Under the pieces are notes generated by a model. That model ran no database searches. It was not told the DNA's origin and worked only from the letters and a program-made list of their open reading frames with translations. A DNA stretch of 64,000 nt from Pseudomonas cuatrocienegasensis (GTDB lineage: Bacteria; Pseudomonadota; Gammaproteobacteria; Pseudomonadales; Pseudomonadaceae). Location of the stretch: positions 112,021 to 176,020 of the forward strand of contig NZ_FOFP01000006.1 in NCBI RefSeq assembly GCF_900110925.1, read 5' to 3'. This document shows, piece after piece, positions 1 through 9,816 of this stretch (positions within the stretch are counted from its first letter, which is position 1; each line of letters starts with the position of its first letter). The position numbers were made by a program, and so were the translations under genes.

Positions 1-752
1 TCCAGTTCGGCCTGGCCGCTGAAGACGAAGCCCGCGAGGTGGCCCGCCGCGCCTGGGCAGACGGCATGCGCCGCGCCGTGGCCTTGGTGCCACGCGGTGA
101 ATGGGGCGAGCGCGTGCTCGATGCTTTCCGCCAGCAATGGCAGGCCCAGGGCGGCGAGCTGCTCGGCGCCGAGCGGGTTGACCAACCGGTCGAGCTGGCC
201 AATCAGATTGCCAGACTGTTCCAGCTGGGCCAGAGCGAAGCACGCAACAAAAGCCTGCAATCGGCAGGGGGGACTGCCGTTGCGGCGCAGCCAACACGCC
301 GCCAGGACGTCGACTTCATCTTCCTCGCCGCGACACCGCAACAGGCCCAACAGATCAAGCCGACCCTGGCGTTCCAGTACGCTGGCGACGTCCCCGTCTA
401 TGCGACCTCGCACCTGTTCACCGGAGCACACAGCCAGGCCCAGTACAGGGACCTCAACGGCATCCAGTTCTGCGAAACCCCCTGGCTGCTGGACGTCGAC
501 GACCCACTGCGTCGCCAGGTCGACAGCCAGTGGCCACAAGCCGGCGGCAGCCTCGGACGACTCTACGCGATGGGTGTCGATGCCTTCCGCCTGGCGCCGC
601 GTCTGGGCCAACTCAAGGCACTACCGGAGACGCGTATCGACGGCCTTTCCGGCAGACTGAGCCTGAACCCGTCGCAGCGCATCGAACGCCAGTTGCCCTG
701 GGCCGAATTCCGTGACGGCCAGATCCAGCGCCTGCCCGACACCGTCAATTGA
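1..752 (+). CDS. lpoA: LpoA-type penicillin-binding protein activator, C-terminal part (5' end outside window)
   Basis: The reading frame is open from base 3 and ends in TGA at 750-752, so only about the last 249 residues are present. The part seen has a periplasmic-binding-protein-like fold pattern: alternating hydrophobic strands such as residues around VDFIFLAAT, then a run naming a vesicle of PAS/LIVBP type. LpoA is an outer-membrane lipoprotein that stimulates PBP1A; its signal and lipobox lie upstream and cannot be seen. The identity rests on similarity and on the conserved lpoA-yraN-gmhA-BON order. The stop overlaps the TTG start of yraN by four bases (TTGA), so translation is probably coupled. 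Confidence 0.88.
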   Translation, partial: QFGLAAEDEAREVARRAWADGMRRAVALVPRGEWGERVLDAFRQQWQAQGGELLGAERVDQPVELANQIARLFQLGQSEARNKSLQSAGGTAVAAQPTRRQDVDFIFLAATPQQAQQIKPTLAFQYAGDVPVYATSHLFTGAHSQAQYRDLNGIQFCETPWLLDVDDPLRRQVDSQWPQAGGSLGRLYAMGVDAFRLAPRLGQLKALPETRIDGLSGRLSLNPSQRIERQLPWAEFRDGQIQRLPDTVN

Positions 753-1117
753 CCGAGCGCACCAGCACGCAGGCCAGCGGCAGTGCGGCCGAAGCCAGGG
801 CGCTGGCCTACCTGCAAGCGCAGGGGCTGCGCCTGATTGCGCAAAACTGGCGCTGCCGTCGCGGCGAGCTCGATCTAGTCATGCTTCACGCCGATACAGT
901 AGTATTCGTCGAGGTTCGCTACAGGCGGCATGCCGCCTGGGGCGGGGCCATGGAAAGTGTGGATGCACGCAAGCGTGAAAAACTTACCCTGGCTGCGACC
1001 CAGTTTCTGCAACAGACGCCACGCTGGGCGCGACAGCCCTGCCGTTTCGACGTAATCGCACTGAGTGGTGCGGCTGATAACGACCTCAACTGGATTCAGA
1101 ATGCGTTCGACACCTGA
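749..1117 (+). CDS. yraN: YraN/UPF0102 family nuclease-fold protein
   Basis: 122 residues, the normal size for the family. It starts with TTG at 749, overlapping the lpoA stop. The central pattern G-E40-L-D42 followed about a dozen residues later by V-E55-V-R-Y-R matches the PD-(D/E)xK-like core of UPF0102 proteins, which resemble Holliday-junction resolvases. No biochemical role is firmly established. It lies in an operon with lpoA. A GTG or ATG start further in would remove the conserved N-terminus, so TTG is preferred. Confidence 0.9.
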   Translation: MTERTSTQASGSAAEARALAYLQAQGLRLIAQNWRCRRGELDLVMLHADTVVFVEVRYRRHAAWGGAMESVDARKREKLTLAATQFLQQTPRWARQPCRFDVIALSGAADNDLNWIQNAFDT

Positions 1118-2385
<1,268 letters not shown>

Positions 2386-2401
2386 CCAACTTAGCGGCAT
2401 G

Positions 2402-2430
2402 AAAAAGGCGATCCGAGGATCGCCTTTTTT
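2402..2430. terminator. Bidirectional rho-independent terminator
   Basis: Perfect stem GGCGATCC / GGATCGCC at 2407-2424, flanked by five A on the left and six T on the right, so it works in both directions. It separates the convergent lipoprotein gene and sspB. Confidence 0.93.
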
Positions 2431-2431
2431 A

Positions 2432-2848
2432 TTACTTGACCACCTTCAGGCTGGGCCGCCCGCTCGGACGTGGCGGCTCGCCATCTGGCGGATCCTGATC
2501 GTCACCGTCACCGTCCTCGACCTGCTCCGCTTCCTGAGGGGCTTCCAGGTCAAACACCATACCCTGGCCATTCTCCCGCGCGTAAATCGCCAGCACCGCT
2601 GCCGTAGGCACGTACAAGCTATGCGGCACGCCGCCAAAGCGACCCTCGAAGCTCACCGCCTCGTTATCCATGTGCATGTGACGCACCGCACTGGGCGATA
2701 CATTGAGCACGATCTGCCCATCACTGGAGAAGCCGGCGGGCACCTGGACTCCGGCATGCTCCGAGCTCACCAACAGGTGAGGCGTGCAGTCGTTATCGAC
2801 GATCCATTCGTACAGGGCACGAATCAGATAGGGGCGACTGGAGTTCAT
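2432..2848 (-). CDS. sspB: ClpXP protease specificity-enhancing factor SspB
   Basis: 138 residues from ATG 2848, with a GGAG site eight bases upstream; two in-frame TTG codons directly before it are unlikely starts. SspB is the adaptor that delivers ssrA-tagged proteins to ClpXP. The folded substrate-binding domain covers about residues 1-110, then an acidic flexible tail (many E and D) ends in RPSLKVVK, the XB motif that docks on the ClpX N-domain. It lies downstream of sspA, as in E. coli and P. aeruginosa. Confidence 0.95.
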   Translation of the reverse strand: MNSSRPYLIRALYEWIVDNDCTPHLLVSSEHAGVQVPAGFSSDGQIVLNVSPSAVRHMHMDNEAVSFEGRFGGVPHSLYVPTAAVLAIYARENGQGMVFDLEAPQEAEQVEDGDGDDQDPPDGEPPRPSGRPSLKVVK

Positions 2849-2888
2849 CAACAAAGCTCCTCAAACGGTAAACACCCGACCTGCGGGC

Positions 2889-3506
2889 TCAGCGCATATC
2901 GCGCTCGACGGATGAAAGGCTAGCCTGAAAGGCCTCACGGGCAAACAACCGATCCATGTAATCGAGCAACGGCTTGGCCGGACGTGGCAGCTCGATACCC
3001 AGTTGCGGTAGACGCCAGAGAATCGGTAACAGACAGCAGTCAACCAGACTCATCTCATCACTGAGAAAGAACGCCTTGTCGGCGAACAGTGCCGACACCC
3101 CGGTCAGGCTCTCACGCAACTCCTTGCGGGCCTGCACGCGGGCCGGCTCCTTGCTGCGCGGGTCGAGCACCAGATCGACCTTGGTGCACCAATCTCGCTG
3201 AATGCGATGGATCAGCAGGCGACTATTGGCTCGCGCCACTGGGTAAACCGGGAGCAGCGGCGGATGCGGATAGCGTTCGTCCAGGTATTCCATCACTACG
3301 GTCGACTCGTAGAGCGCCAGATCGCGATCGACCAGTGTCGGCAGGCTGGCATAAGGGTTGAGCTCGAGCAGCCTGGGCGGATAGCGCCCTGGCTCGACAG
3401 TGATGATCTCGGCGCTGACACCCTTCTCGGCGAGCACGATACGTACGCGATGCGAATAGTGGTCGGCGGGGTCGGAATAACAGGCCAACCGATTGGTCAC
3501 GCCCAT
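2889..3506 (-). CDS. sspA: Stringent starvation protein A (RNA polymerase-associated, GST fold)
   Basis: 205 residues. It has an N-terminal thioredoxin-like GST domain ([24 protein letters not shown]) and a helical C-terminal domain, as in SspA, which binds RNA polymerase with sigma70 during starvation. SspA lacks glutathione transferase activity. A strong GAGGAGG site precedes the ATG at 3506. It is transcribed with sspB, with about 40 bases between them. Confidence 0.95.
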   Translation of the reverse strand: MGVTNRLACYSDPADHYSHRVRIVLAEKGVSAEIITVEPGRYPPRLLELNPYASLPTLVDRDLALYESTVVMEYLDERYPHPPLLPVYPVARANSRLLIHRIQRDWCTKVDLVLDPRSKEPARVQARKELRESLTGVSALFADKAFFLSDEMSLVDCCLLPILWRLPQLGIELPRPAKPLLDYMDRLFAREAFQASLSSVERDMR

Positions 3507-3540
3507 GGCGATCCTCCTCGCTTATAAAGTTATGGATAGC

Positions 3541-3575
3541 AGAAAGACCTGCGCGCCCAGGAGGGCGCGCAGGTC
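3541..3575 (-). terminator. Strong terminator downstream of petC
   Basis: Perfect 12-bp stem GACCTGCGCGCC at 3546-3557 with its complement at 3564-3575 and a 6-base loop. On the minus strand it is followed by TTTCT. It separates petABC from sspAB. Confidence 0.88.
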
Positions 3576-3595
3576 AACAACGAAGCGACAGCGGA

Positions 3596-4375
3596 TTAGT
3601 GCACGTCCTTCCAGTATTCACGCTTGAGCAGATAGGCGAATACGAAGAAGAACGCCAGGTACAGCAGCACATAGGTGCCAATGCGCTGGCTTTTAAGCTT
3701 GACCGGGTTGGCCGAGTAAGCGAGGAAAGTCACCAGATTCTGGATCTTCTCATCGAATTCTGCCTCGGTCAGCGAGCCGGTCTTGGGTTCGATGGTCAAC
3801 TGGTCGCAGGCCTCATGCGTGATCGGCGTACCGGTCAGCGGGTCGAACTGCTTCTTGCCATCCTCGACGACCTGAACCTGCTTGCAGCCGATGTACTGGC
3901 GACCCTGCAGGCCCACCAGCACGTTCGGCATACCTACGTTCGGGAAGACCTTGTTGTTCGCACCCAACGGACGAGTCGGGTCTTCATAGAAGGTACGCAG
4001 GTAGGTATACAGCCAATCGTTGCCACGTACCCGGGCGACCAGGGTCAGGTCGGGCGGTGCAGCACCGAACCAGGCCTTACCATCCTCGGGCTTCATGCCG
4101 ATCTTCATGTGATCGCCGATCTTGGCGTCGTTGAAAATCAGATTCTCCAGCATCACTTCGTGGGGGATGCCCAGGTCGTCGGCAACCCGCTCATAGCGCT
4201 GATACTGAGCCGAGTGACAGCCCATGCAGTAGTTGGCGAAGGTACGCGCACCATCCTGCATGGCCGCCTTGTCGGTCAGGTCGATATCAACCTTATCCAA
4301 AGCGATACCAGGGCCTGCAGCAAAAGACAGTGTCGGCAGTGCAGCAATTACGAATGCAGCAAATAGCTTTTTCAT
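3596..4375 (-). CDS. petC: Cytochrome c1 of the bc1 complex
   Basis: 259 residues from ATG 4375, which overlaps the petB stop as TGATG. The open frame continues upstream inside petB, but the signal peptide MKKLFAAFVIAALPTLSFA marks the true start. The haem c site is C50-M-G-C53-H54. A C-terminal membrane helix (IGTYVLLYLAFFFVFAYLL) anchors the periplasmic domain. It passes electrons from the Rieske centre to soluble cytochrome c. Confidence 0.97.
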   Translation of the reverse strand: MKKLFAAFVIAALPTLSFAAGPGIALDKVDIDLTDKAAMQDGARTFANYCMGCHSAQYQRYERVADDLGIPHEVMLENLIFNDAKIGDHMKIGMKPEDGKAWFGAAPPDLTLVARVRGNDWLYTYLRTFYEDPTRPLGANNKVFPNVGMPNVLVGLQGRQYIGCKQVQVVEDGKKQFDPLTGTPITHEACDQLTIEPKTGSLTEAEFDEKIQNLVTFLAYSANPVKLKSQRIGTYVLLYLAFFFVFAYLLKREYWKDVH

Positions 4376-5589
4376 CAGCCCGTCACCCTTTCCGGAACCG
4401 GTTTGGTTTTTTCCATCCTGGTGTAGAACGGCATCAGGATGAAGTACGCGAAGTACAGGAAGGTACATACCTGCGACAGCAACGTACGACCCGGAGTCGG
4501 CGCCAGCACACCCAGCACACCGAGGATCACAAAGGAGATGCAGAACACCAACAGCCAGATCTTGCTCAACCAGCCCTTGTAACGCATCGACTTGACCGGG
4601 CTACGGTCCAGCCACGGCAGGACGAACAGCACCGCAATCGCCGCGCCCATCGCTACCACACCCAGAAGCTTGTCCGGAACGGCGCGCAGAATCGCGTAGA
4701 ACGGGGTGAAGTACCACACCGGCGCAATATGCTCAGGCGTCTTGAACGGGTTGGCCGCCTCGAAGTTTGGCTTCTCGAGGAAATAACCGCCCATTTCTGG
4801 GAAGAAGAACACCACAAAGCAGAAGATGAACAGGAACACCACCACGCCGACGATATCCTTGACGGTGTAGTACGGGTGGAACGCAATACCGTCGAGCGGA
4901 ATACCGTTTTCGTCTTTCTTCTTCTTGATGTCCACGCCATCGGGGTTGTTCGAACCCACTTCATGCAGCGCCAGAATGTGCAGTACCACCAGGCCGAGAA
5001 TCACGATCGGCAGGGCCACTACGTGCAAGGCGAAGAAGCGGTTCAGGGTAATACCGGAAATCAGGTAGTCACCACGGATCCACTGGGTCAGGGCATCACC
5101 CACGACCGGGATGGCACCGAACAGCGAAATGATTACCTGGGCGCCCCAATAGGACATCTGGCCCCACGGCAGCAGATAACCCATGAAGGCTTCGGCCATC
5201 AGCATCAGGTAAATCAGCATGCCGAAGATCCACACCAGCTCGCGCGGCTTCTGGTACGAACCATAAAGCAGGCCGCGGAACATGTGCAGGTACACCACGA
5301 CGAAGAATGCCGAAGCACCGGTGGAGTGCAGGTAGCGCAGGATCCAGCCGTATTCGACGTCACGCATGATGTATTCGACGGAGGCGAAAGCCTGTTCCGC
5401 CGACGGCGTGTAGCTCATGGTCAGCCATACGCCAGTGACGATCTGATTGACCAGCACCAGCAGGGCCAGCGAGCCGAAGAAGTAGAAGAAGTTGAAGTTA
5501 CGCGGTGCGTAATACTTGGTCAGGTGGTCTTCCAGCATTTTGGTTGCTGGAAAACGGGCATCGACCCAATCCATTAACTTGCTCATCAT
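4375..5589 (-). CDS. petB: Cytochrome b of the bc1 complex
   Basis: 404 residues with about eight membrane helices. The haem ligands are H88 and H102 in helix B and H189 and H204 in helix D, the latter 15 residues apart. The quinol-site PEWY motif is PVWY here (P290-Y293), with valine in place of glutamate. I remember this as usual in beta- and gamma-proteobacteria. The start ATG overlaps the petA stop (ATGA), so the three subunits are translationally coupled. Confidence 0.97.
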   Translation of the reverse strand: MMSKLMDWVDARFPATKMLEDHLTKYYAPRNFNFFYFFGSLALLVLVNQIVTGVWLTMSYTPSAEQAFASVEYIMRDVEYGWILRYLHSTGASAFFVVVYLHMFRGLLYGSYQKPRELVWIFGMLIYLMLMAEAFMGYLLPWGQMSYWGAQVIISLFGAIPVVGDALTQWIRGDYLISGITLNRFFALHVVALPIVILGLVVLHILALHEVGSNNPDGVDIKKKKDENGIPLDGIAFHPYYTVKDIVGVVVFLFIFCFVVFFFPEMGGYFLEKPNFEAANPFKTPEHIAPVWYFTPFYAILRAVPDKLLGVVAMGAAIAVLFVLPWLDRSPVKSMRYKGWLSKIWLLVFCISFVILGVLGVLAPTPGRTLLSQVCTFLYFAYFILMPFYTRMEKTKPVPERVTG

Positions 5590-6179
5590 GCTTGCTCCTG
5601 GTCCACACCGATGATGATGACATCATCCGTCTCATACGTGTGCGGCGGTACCGGCAGGTTCAACGGCGCCGGCTGGGACTTGTAGACGCGGCCGGCCATG
5701 TCGTAACGCGAACCATGGCACGGGCAGAAGTAACCCCCTACCCAGTCCGGCCCCATATCGGCAGGCGCAACCTCAGGACGGAAGGACGGCGAGCAGCCCA
5801 GGTGGGTGCACAACCCCACCAGCAGCAGCAGCTCAGGTTTGATCGACCGGGTCTTAGGGTCGACGTAGGTCGGCTGGACCGATGCCTGAGAATCGACATC
5901 CGCCAGTTGCGATTCGATCTTCGTCAGGTTGCTGAGGATCTCTTCGGTACGGCGCACGATAAACACCGGTTGCCCCCGCCACTCGGCAACCATTTGCTGG
6001 CCTGGCTCGATCTTGCCCACGTTCACCTTCACAGGTGCACCGGCAGCCTTCGCCTTGGCGCTAGGGAACCATGACCCCACGAACGGGACCGCGGCACCCA
6101 CCGCTCCAGCAGCACCCACCACAGAGGTGGCCGCCACCAAGAAGCGACGCCGGCCTGCATTCACGCCGTCATTGCTCAT
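5586..6179 (-). CDS. petA: Rieske iron-sulfur subunit of the bc1 complex
   Basis: 197 residues. The N-terminus has a Tat-type stretch GRRRFLVAA followed by a hydrophobic anchor (residues 13-35). The [2Fe-2S] boxes are C124-T-H126-L-G-C129 and C152-P-C154-H155-G-S; C124, H126, C152 and H155 bind the cluster and C129 with C154 form the usual disulfide. It is the first gene of petABC. The leader upstream holds a small inverted repeat described separately. Confidence 0.97.
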   Translation of the reverse strand: MSNDGVNAGRRRFLVAATSVVGAAGAVGAAVPFVGSWFPSAKAKAAGAPVKVNVGKIEPGQQMVAEWRGQPVFIVRRTEEILSNLTKIESQLADVDSQASVQPTYVDPKTRSIKPELLLLVGLCTHLGCSPSFRPEVAPADMGPDWVGGYFCPCHGSRYDMAGRVYKSQPAPLNLPVPPHTYETDDVIIIGVDQEQA

Positions 6180-6203
6180 TCAGTCGTCTCCCATCAGCGT
6201 TGT

Positions 6204-6220
6204 AGCCTGTTATTCAGGCT
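6204..6220. repeat. Inverted repeat upstream of petA
   Basis: AGCCTG (6204-6209) and CAGGCT (6215-6220) are separated by TTATT and lie 25-41 bases before the petA ATG. GTAG and CTAC outside the arms extend the symmetry imperfectly. There is no T run, so it is not a terminator; it may be an operator or a leader hairpin. No good sigma70 promoter could be placed with confidence here. Confidence 0.4.
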
Positions 6221-6377
6221 TCTACTAAGTAAAAATCGGGTAGCGCAAAAAATTCGCCAAATGGTAAAGAAAAGCCCCTTTTCTGACAAGGTAATTACCC
6301 AGGCAAAGGCCCTTCAAGACCTTGGAGGATGCGGCCCGCAACGCTGCGGCATGATGTCGCAAGCGTTCGAGCGCGCA

Positions 6378-6414
6378 TAAAAAACGCCCAGTTCCGCAAG
6401 GAAGCTGGGCGCTT
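6378..6414 (-). terminator. Terminator downstream of rpsI
   Basis: Stem CGCCCAGTTCC (6385-6395) pairs with GGAAGCTGGGCG (6400-6411) with one bulge. The A run at 6378-6384 gives the T tail on the minus strand; TTTT at 6412-6415 gives weaker function in the other direction. Confidence 0.9.
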
Positions 6415-6433
6415 TTGAACGCAGGTAAGCGTA

Positions 6434-6826
6434 TTAACGCTTGGAGTACTGCGGACGCTTACGCGCTTTACGCAGACCAACCTTCTTACGTTCAACTTCG
6501 CGGGAGTCGCGAGTTACGAAGCCAGCTTTACGCAGTGCAGGGCGCAGAGCTTCATCGTAGTCCATCAGCGCACGGGTGATACCGTGGCGAATTGCACCAG
6601 CCTGACCACTCACACCACCACCGATAACGGTGATGAAGATATCGAACTTCTCGGTCATTTCAACCAGTTCCAGCGGCTGACGAACTACCATGCGGGCAGT
6701 TTCGCGACCGAAGAAACCATCGAGAGTACGGTTATTGATGGAGATCTTGCCAGTGCCCGCACGCAGGAAAACGCGAGCGGTTGCAGTCTTGCGACGGCCA
6801 GTGCCGTAATTTTGAGTCGCCGACAT
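6434..6826 (-). CDS. rpsI: 30S ribosomal protein S9
   Basis: 130 residues from ATG 6826; the in-frame TTG two codons upstream is not needed. It has the typical S9 features: [20 protein letters not shown] at the N-terminus, [19 protein letters not shown] in the middle and the basic C-terminal tail ending KRPQYSKR that reaches the P-site tRNA. It is the second gene of rplM-rpsI, 14 bases after rplM. Confidence 0.99.
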   Translation of the reverse strand: MSATQNYGTGRRKTATARVFLRAGTGKISINNRTLDGFFGRETARMVVRQPLELVEMTEKFDIFITVIGGGVSGQAGAIRHGITRALMDYDEALRPALRKAGFVTRDSREVERKKVGLRKARKRPQYSKR

Positions 6827-6840
6827 AATCAACTATTCCG

Positions 6841-7269
6841 TTAAAACTTCAGTTCTTGGGGCTGCTGAGCAGTATGAGGGTGAGCAGCGCCCGCATAGAC
6901 CTTCAGCTTGCGGTACATGTCGCGACCCAGCGGGTTTTTCGGCAGCATGCCTTTTACCGCGGTCTCGATCACGCGCTCAGGGGCCTTGGCGATCAGCTTC
7001 TCGAAGTTGATCGACTTGATGCCGCCCGGGAAACCGGAGTGGGAGTAGTAGATCTTGTCGGTGGTTTTGGCGCCAGTAACACGAATCTGCTCAGCATTGA
7101 TCACAACGATGTAGTCGCCGGTATCAACGTGCGGGGTGTACTCGGGCTTGTGCTTGCCACGCAGACGGCTCGCGATTTCGGTGGCCAGACGACCCAGGGT
7201 CTGACCAGCAGCGTCGACGACGAACCAGTCGCGCTTTACTGTTTCCGGTTTAGCAGTAAAAGTTTTCAT
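6841..7269 (-). CDS. rplM: 50S ribosomal protein L13
   Basis: 142 residues, exactly the usual length. It starts [20 protein letters not shown] and carries the L13 signature [21 protein letters not shown]. First gene of the rplM-rpsI operon with a clear promoter at 7312-7340 and a short leader of about 36 bases. Confidence 0.99.
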   Translation of the reverse strand: MKTFTAKPETVKRDWFVVDAAGQTLGRLATEIASRLRGKHKPEYTPHVDTGDYIVVINAEQIRVTGAKTTDKIYYSHSGFPGGIKSINFEKLIAKAPERVIETAVKGMLPKNPLGRDMYRKLKVYAGAAHPHTAQQPQELKF

Positions 7270-7311
7270 TCTTTATAGCCTCAGGGGCCGCCCTGATAAA
7301 TAAGACGGCGG

Positions 7312-7340
7312 ATCTTACTGAATAGTGCGTACTTTGACAA
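7312..7340 (-). promoter_or_regulatory. Sigma70 promoter of rplM-rpsI
   Basis: On the minus strand, -35 TTGTCA (7340-7335), a 17-base spacer and -10 TAAGAT (7317-7312). Transcription would start near 7305. A perfect 6+6 inverted repeat (TTTGAC at 7333-7338, GTCAAA at 7342-7347) overlaps the -35 hexamer and could be a binding site. Confidence 0.75.
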
Positions 7341-7518
7341 GGTCAAAGGCAGCCGGATACAGACGCTATCGGGGGCTCGGGTCAGCGCGTCCGGTATACG
7401 GCAAGATTCTTCGGCAGGCGGCGCATCACTTCCACTGCAGAAAGAGGTCGACGATTATGCGCATTGCGAAAAAAATTTCAACCTGCTTGTATGACTCTTT
7501 TCAGCGAAGGAGCAACAC

Positions 7519-8556
7519 ATGGATTATCGCCAACTGGGCCGCACCGACCTGAATGTCAGCTCCCTGTGCCTGGGCACCATGACCTGGGGTGAACAGAACA
7601 GCGAAGCTGAAGGCCATGCGCAGATCGAGCGCGCCAAGGCCTGCGGCATCAATTTCATCGATACTGCAGAGATGTACCCGGTACCACCCCGCCCCGAGAC
7701 CTACAGCCGTACCGAGCAGATCATCGGTAGCTATTTCAAGCAGCGCGGCGATCGTGCCGACTGGATTCTGGCGAGCAAGATCGCCGGCCCGGGAAATGGC
7801 ATCAACCATATCCGCGGCGGCAACCTCAAATTCAATCGCGAGCACCTAGTCGCGGCCCTGGATGCAAGCCTAAAGCGCCTGCAGACCGACTGGATCGACC
7901 TCTACCAGCTGCACTGGCCGGAACGCCCGACCAACTTCTTTGGCCAGCTTGGCTACCGCCACCAGGAAGTGGACTTCACACCACTGGAGGAAACCCTGGA
8001 GGTGCTCGACGAGCAGGTCAAGGCCGGCAAGATCCGCCATATCGGCCTGTCCAACGAAACGCCCTGGGGCACGATGAAGTTCCTGCAACTTGCAGAAAAG
8101 CATGACTGGCCGCGTGCTGTATCGGTCCAAAACCCCTACAACCTGCTCAACCGCACGTTCGAAGTGGGCCTGGCCGAGGTGGCGATGCGTGAGCAATGCG
8201 GCCTGCTGGCTTACTCGCCACTGGCGTTCGGCATGCTCAGCGGCAAATACGAAGGTGGCGCTCGCCCGGACGGCGCACGCATCAGCCTGTTTAACCGCTT
8301 CACTCGCTACACCAACCCGGAAACGGAGGCAGCCTGCTCACGCTATGTCGCCCTGGCCCGCGAACACGGCCTGGACCCGGCACAGATGGCTCTGGCGTTC
8401 GTCACCGCCCAGCCGTTCGTCACCAGCAACATCATCGGCGCCACCAACCTGGAGCAACTGGACAGCAACCTGGACAGCGCCGAGCTGAAACTTTCCGACG
8501 AGGTGCTGGCCGGCATCGAGGCCATTCACAAGGCGCAGCCAAACCCGGCGCCATGA
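7519..8556 (+). CDS. NADP(H)-dependent aldo/keto reductase (Tas-like)
   Basis: 345 residues, full length for the Tas-type AKR group. The catalytic tetrad is D48, Y53, K87 and H132 (FIDTAEMYP, LASKIAG, QLHWP). Residues 200-330 hold the AKR cofactor part (GLLAYSPLAFGMLSGKY; late IIGATNLEQLDSNL). It has a good AAGGAG site six bases before ATG. The physiological substrate cannot be told from sequence. It is a single gene that converges with an acyl-CoA dehydrogenase across a REP-like palindrome. Confidence 0.93.
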   Translation: MDYRQLGRTDLNVSSLCLGTMTWGEQNSEAEGHAQIERAKACGINFIDTAEMYPVPPRPETYSRTEQIIGSYFKQRGDRADWILASKIAGPGNGINHIRGGNLKFNREHLVAALDASLKRLQTDWIDLYQLHWPERPTNFFGQLGYRHQEVDFTPLEETLEVLDEQVKAGKIRHIGLSNETPWGTMKFLQLAEKHDWPRAVSVQNPYNLLNRTFEVGLAEVAMREQCGLLAYSPLAFGMLSGKYEGGARPDGARISLFNRFTRYTNPETEAACSRYVALAREHGLDPAQMALAFVTAQPFVTSNIIGATNLEQLDSNLDSAELKLSDEVLAGIEAIHKAQPNPAP

Positions 8557-8565
8557 CGATCGTGC

Positions 8566-8619
8566 AGGAGCGAACGGGCGATACTGCGCCTTAAGACTAA
8601 GGCGCCCCCCTTCGCTCCT
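8566..8619. repeat. REP-like nested palindrome between convergent genes
   Basis: Outer arms AGGAGCGAA (8566-8574) and TTCGCTCCT (8611-8619); inner arms GCGCCTTA (8586-8593) and TAAGGCGC (8598-8605). This matches the style of the other Pseudomonas REP units in the window (TAGGAGCGAA end). It may also stop transcription from both convergent genes, as no other terminator is seen. Confidence 0.7.
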
Positions 8620-8633
8620 ACATCAGCTGCTTC

Positions 8634-9773
8634 CTACACCAGCGAGCGGGCAATGATCTCTTTCATGATCTCGTTGGTCCCGGCATAAATGCGCTGCACC
8701 CGCGAGTCCGCCCAGGCTCGCGCCACCGGGTACTCCCACATAAAGCCGTAACCGCCGTGCAGCTGCACGCACTCGTCGAGTACCTTGCACTGCAAGTCCG
8801 TACCCCAGTATTTGAGCATGGCAGCCGTCGGTACATCGAGCTTGCCCTGCAGGTGCAACTCCAGACAACGGTCAACGAAGACCTGACCAATCTGTAGCTC
8901 GGTGGCCATTTCCGCAAGTTTGAAGCGGGTGTTCTGGAAATCGGCGATCGCCTTGCCGAAGGCCTTGCGCTCGCGGGTGTAGTCCAGCGTCCATTGCAGC
9001 GCCGCACGCGCCGAGGCGATGGCCCCCACGCCGACGGTCAAACGCTCCTGCGGCAGCTCCTGCATCAGGTAGGCGAAGCCCATGCCTGCCTGCCCCAGCA
9101 GATTCTCCTTGGGCACGCGTACATCCTGAAAGAACAGCTCAGCGGTGTCCTGGGCCTTCATGCCGACTTTCTCCAGGCGCTTACCCTTATCGAAGCCAGG
9201 TGTGCCCGCCTCGACCAGGAACAGGCTGGTGCCCTTGGCGCCGGCCTTGGGATCGGTCTTGGCGACGACAACCACCAGATCCGCCAGGTATCCATTGGTG
9301 ATAAAGGTTTTCGAGCCGTTGATCACGTAGCTGTCGCCTTCCAGCACCGCCGTGGTCTTTACCCCCTGCAGGTCCGAGCCAGCACCCGGCTCGGTCATGG
9401 CGATGGCGGTGATCAGCTCGCCGGAGACCAGGCGTGGCAGGTATTTCTGCTTGATTGCCTCGCAGCCGTAATGCAGCAGGTAGGGCGCGACTATGTCCGA
9501 GTGCAGGGAGAAACCGATACCGGTCAAGCCAAGCCGGCCGATCTCCTCAATGACCACGGTGCTGTAGAGAAAGTCAGCCGCCATTCCGCCGTAAGCCTCT
9601 GGAATGTGCGAGCACAGCAACCCGGCTTCGCCGGCCTTGCGCCACAGGTTACGGTCGACATGGCCGTCCTTCTCCCACTGGGCGTGGTAGGGCACCGCTT
9701 CCTGCTCGAGAAAGCGCCGTACCGTATCGCGGAAGAGTTCATGCTCGGCACTGAAAAGCGTTCTTGGAATCAT
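8634..9773 (-). CDS. Acyl-CoA dehydrogenase
   Basis: 379 residues with the complete fold: N-terminal helical domain, middle beta domain with AMTEPGAGSDLQGVKT (residues near 130-145, FAD/substrate contact), and C-terminal helical domain ending RIYAGTNEIMKEIIARSLV. The MCAD-type catalytic glutamate in IYEGT is alanine here (IYAGT). This is the pattern of long-chain and isovaleryl-type enzymes, in which the base sits elsewhere. Substrate chain length is therefore unassigned. It is divergent from the GlxA-type regulator, which may control it. Confidence 0.92.
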   Translation of the reverse strand: MIPRTLFSAEHELFRDTVRRFLEQEAVPYHAQWEKDGHVDRNLWRKAGEAGLLCSHIPEAYGGMAADFLYSTVVIEEIGRLGLTGIGFSLHSDIVAPYLLHYGCEAIKQKYLPRLVSGELITAIAMTEPGAGSDLQGVKTTAVLEGDSYVINGSKTFITNGYLADLVVVVAKTDPKAGAKGTSLFLVEAGTPGFDKGKRLEKVGMKAQDTAELFFQDVRVPKENLLGQAGMGFAYLMQELPQERLTVGVGAIASARAALQWTLDYTRERKAFGKAIADFQNTRFKLAEMATELQIGQVFVDRCLELHLQGKLDVPTAAMLKYWGTDLQCKVLDECVQLHGGYGFMWEYPVARAWADSRVQRIYAGTNEIMKEIIARSLV

Positions 9774-9816
9774 AAGGGCACCTGAACCTGCAGCGGATTG
9801 AAGTCAGGCTGCGACT

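Noticed and set aside
4330..5577. 415-codon open frame on the plus strand with many His and Gln
   Set aside because: Antisense to petB; His/Gln richness comes from reading membrane-helix codons backwards.
7325..7552. 75-codon frame before the aldo/keto reductase
   Set aside because: Overlaps the rplM promoter and the reductase ribosome site; no conserved features.
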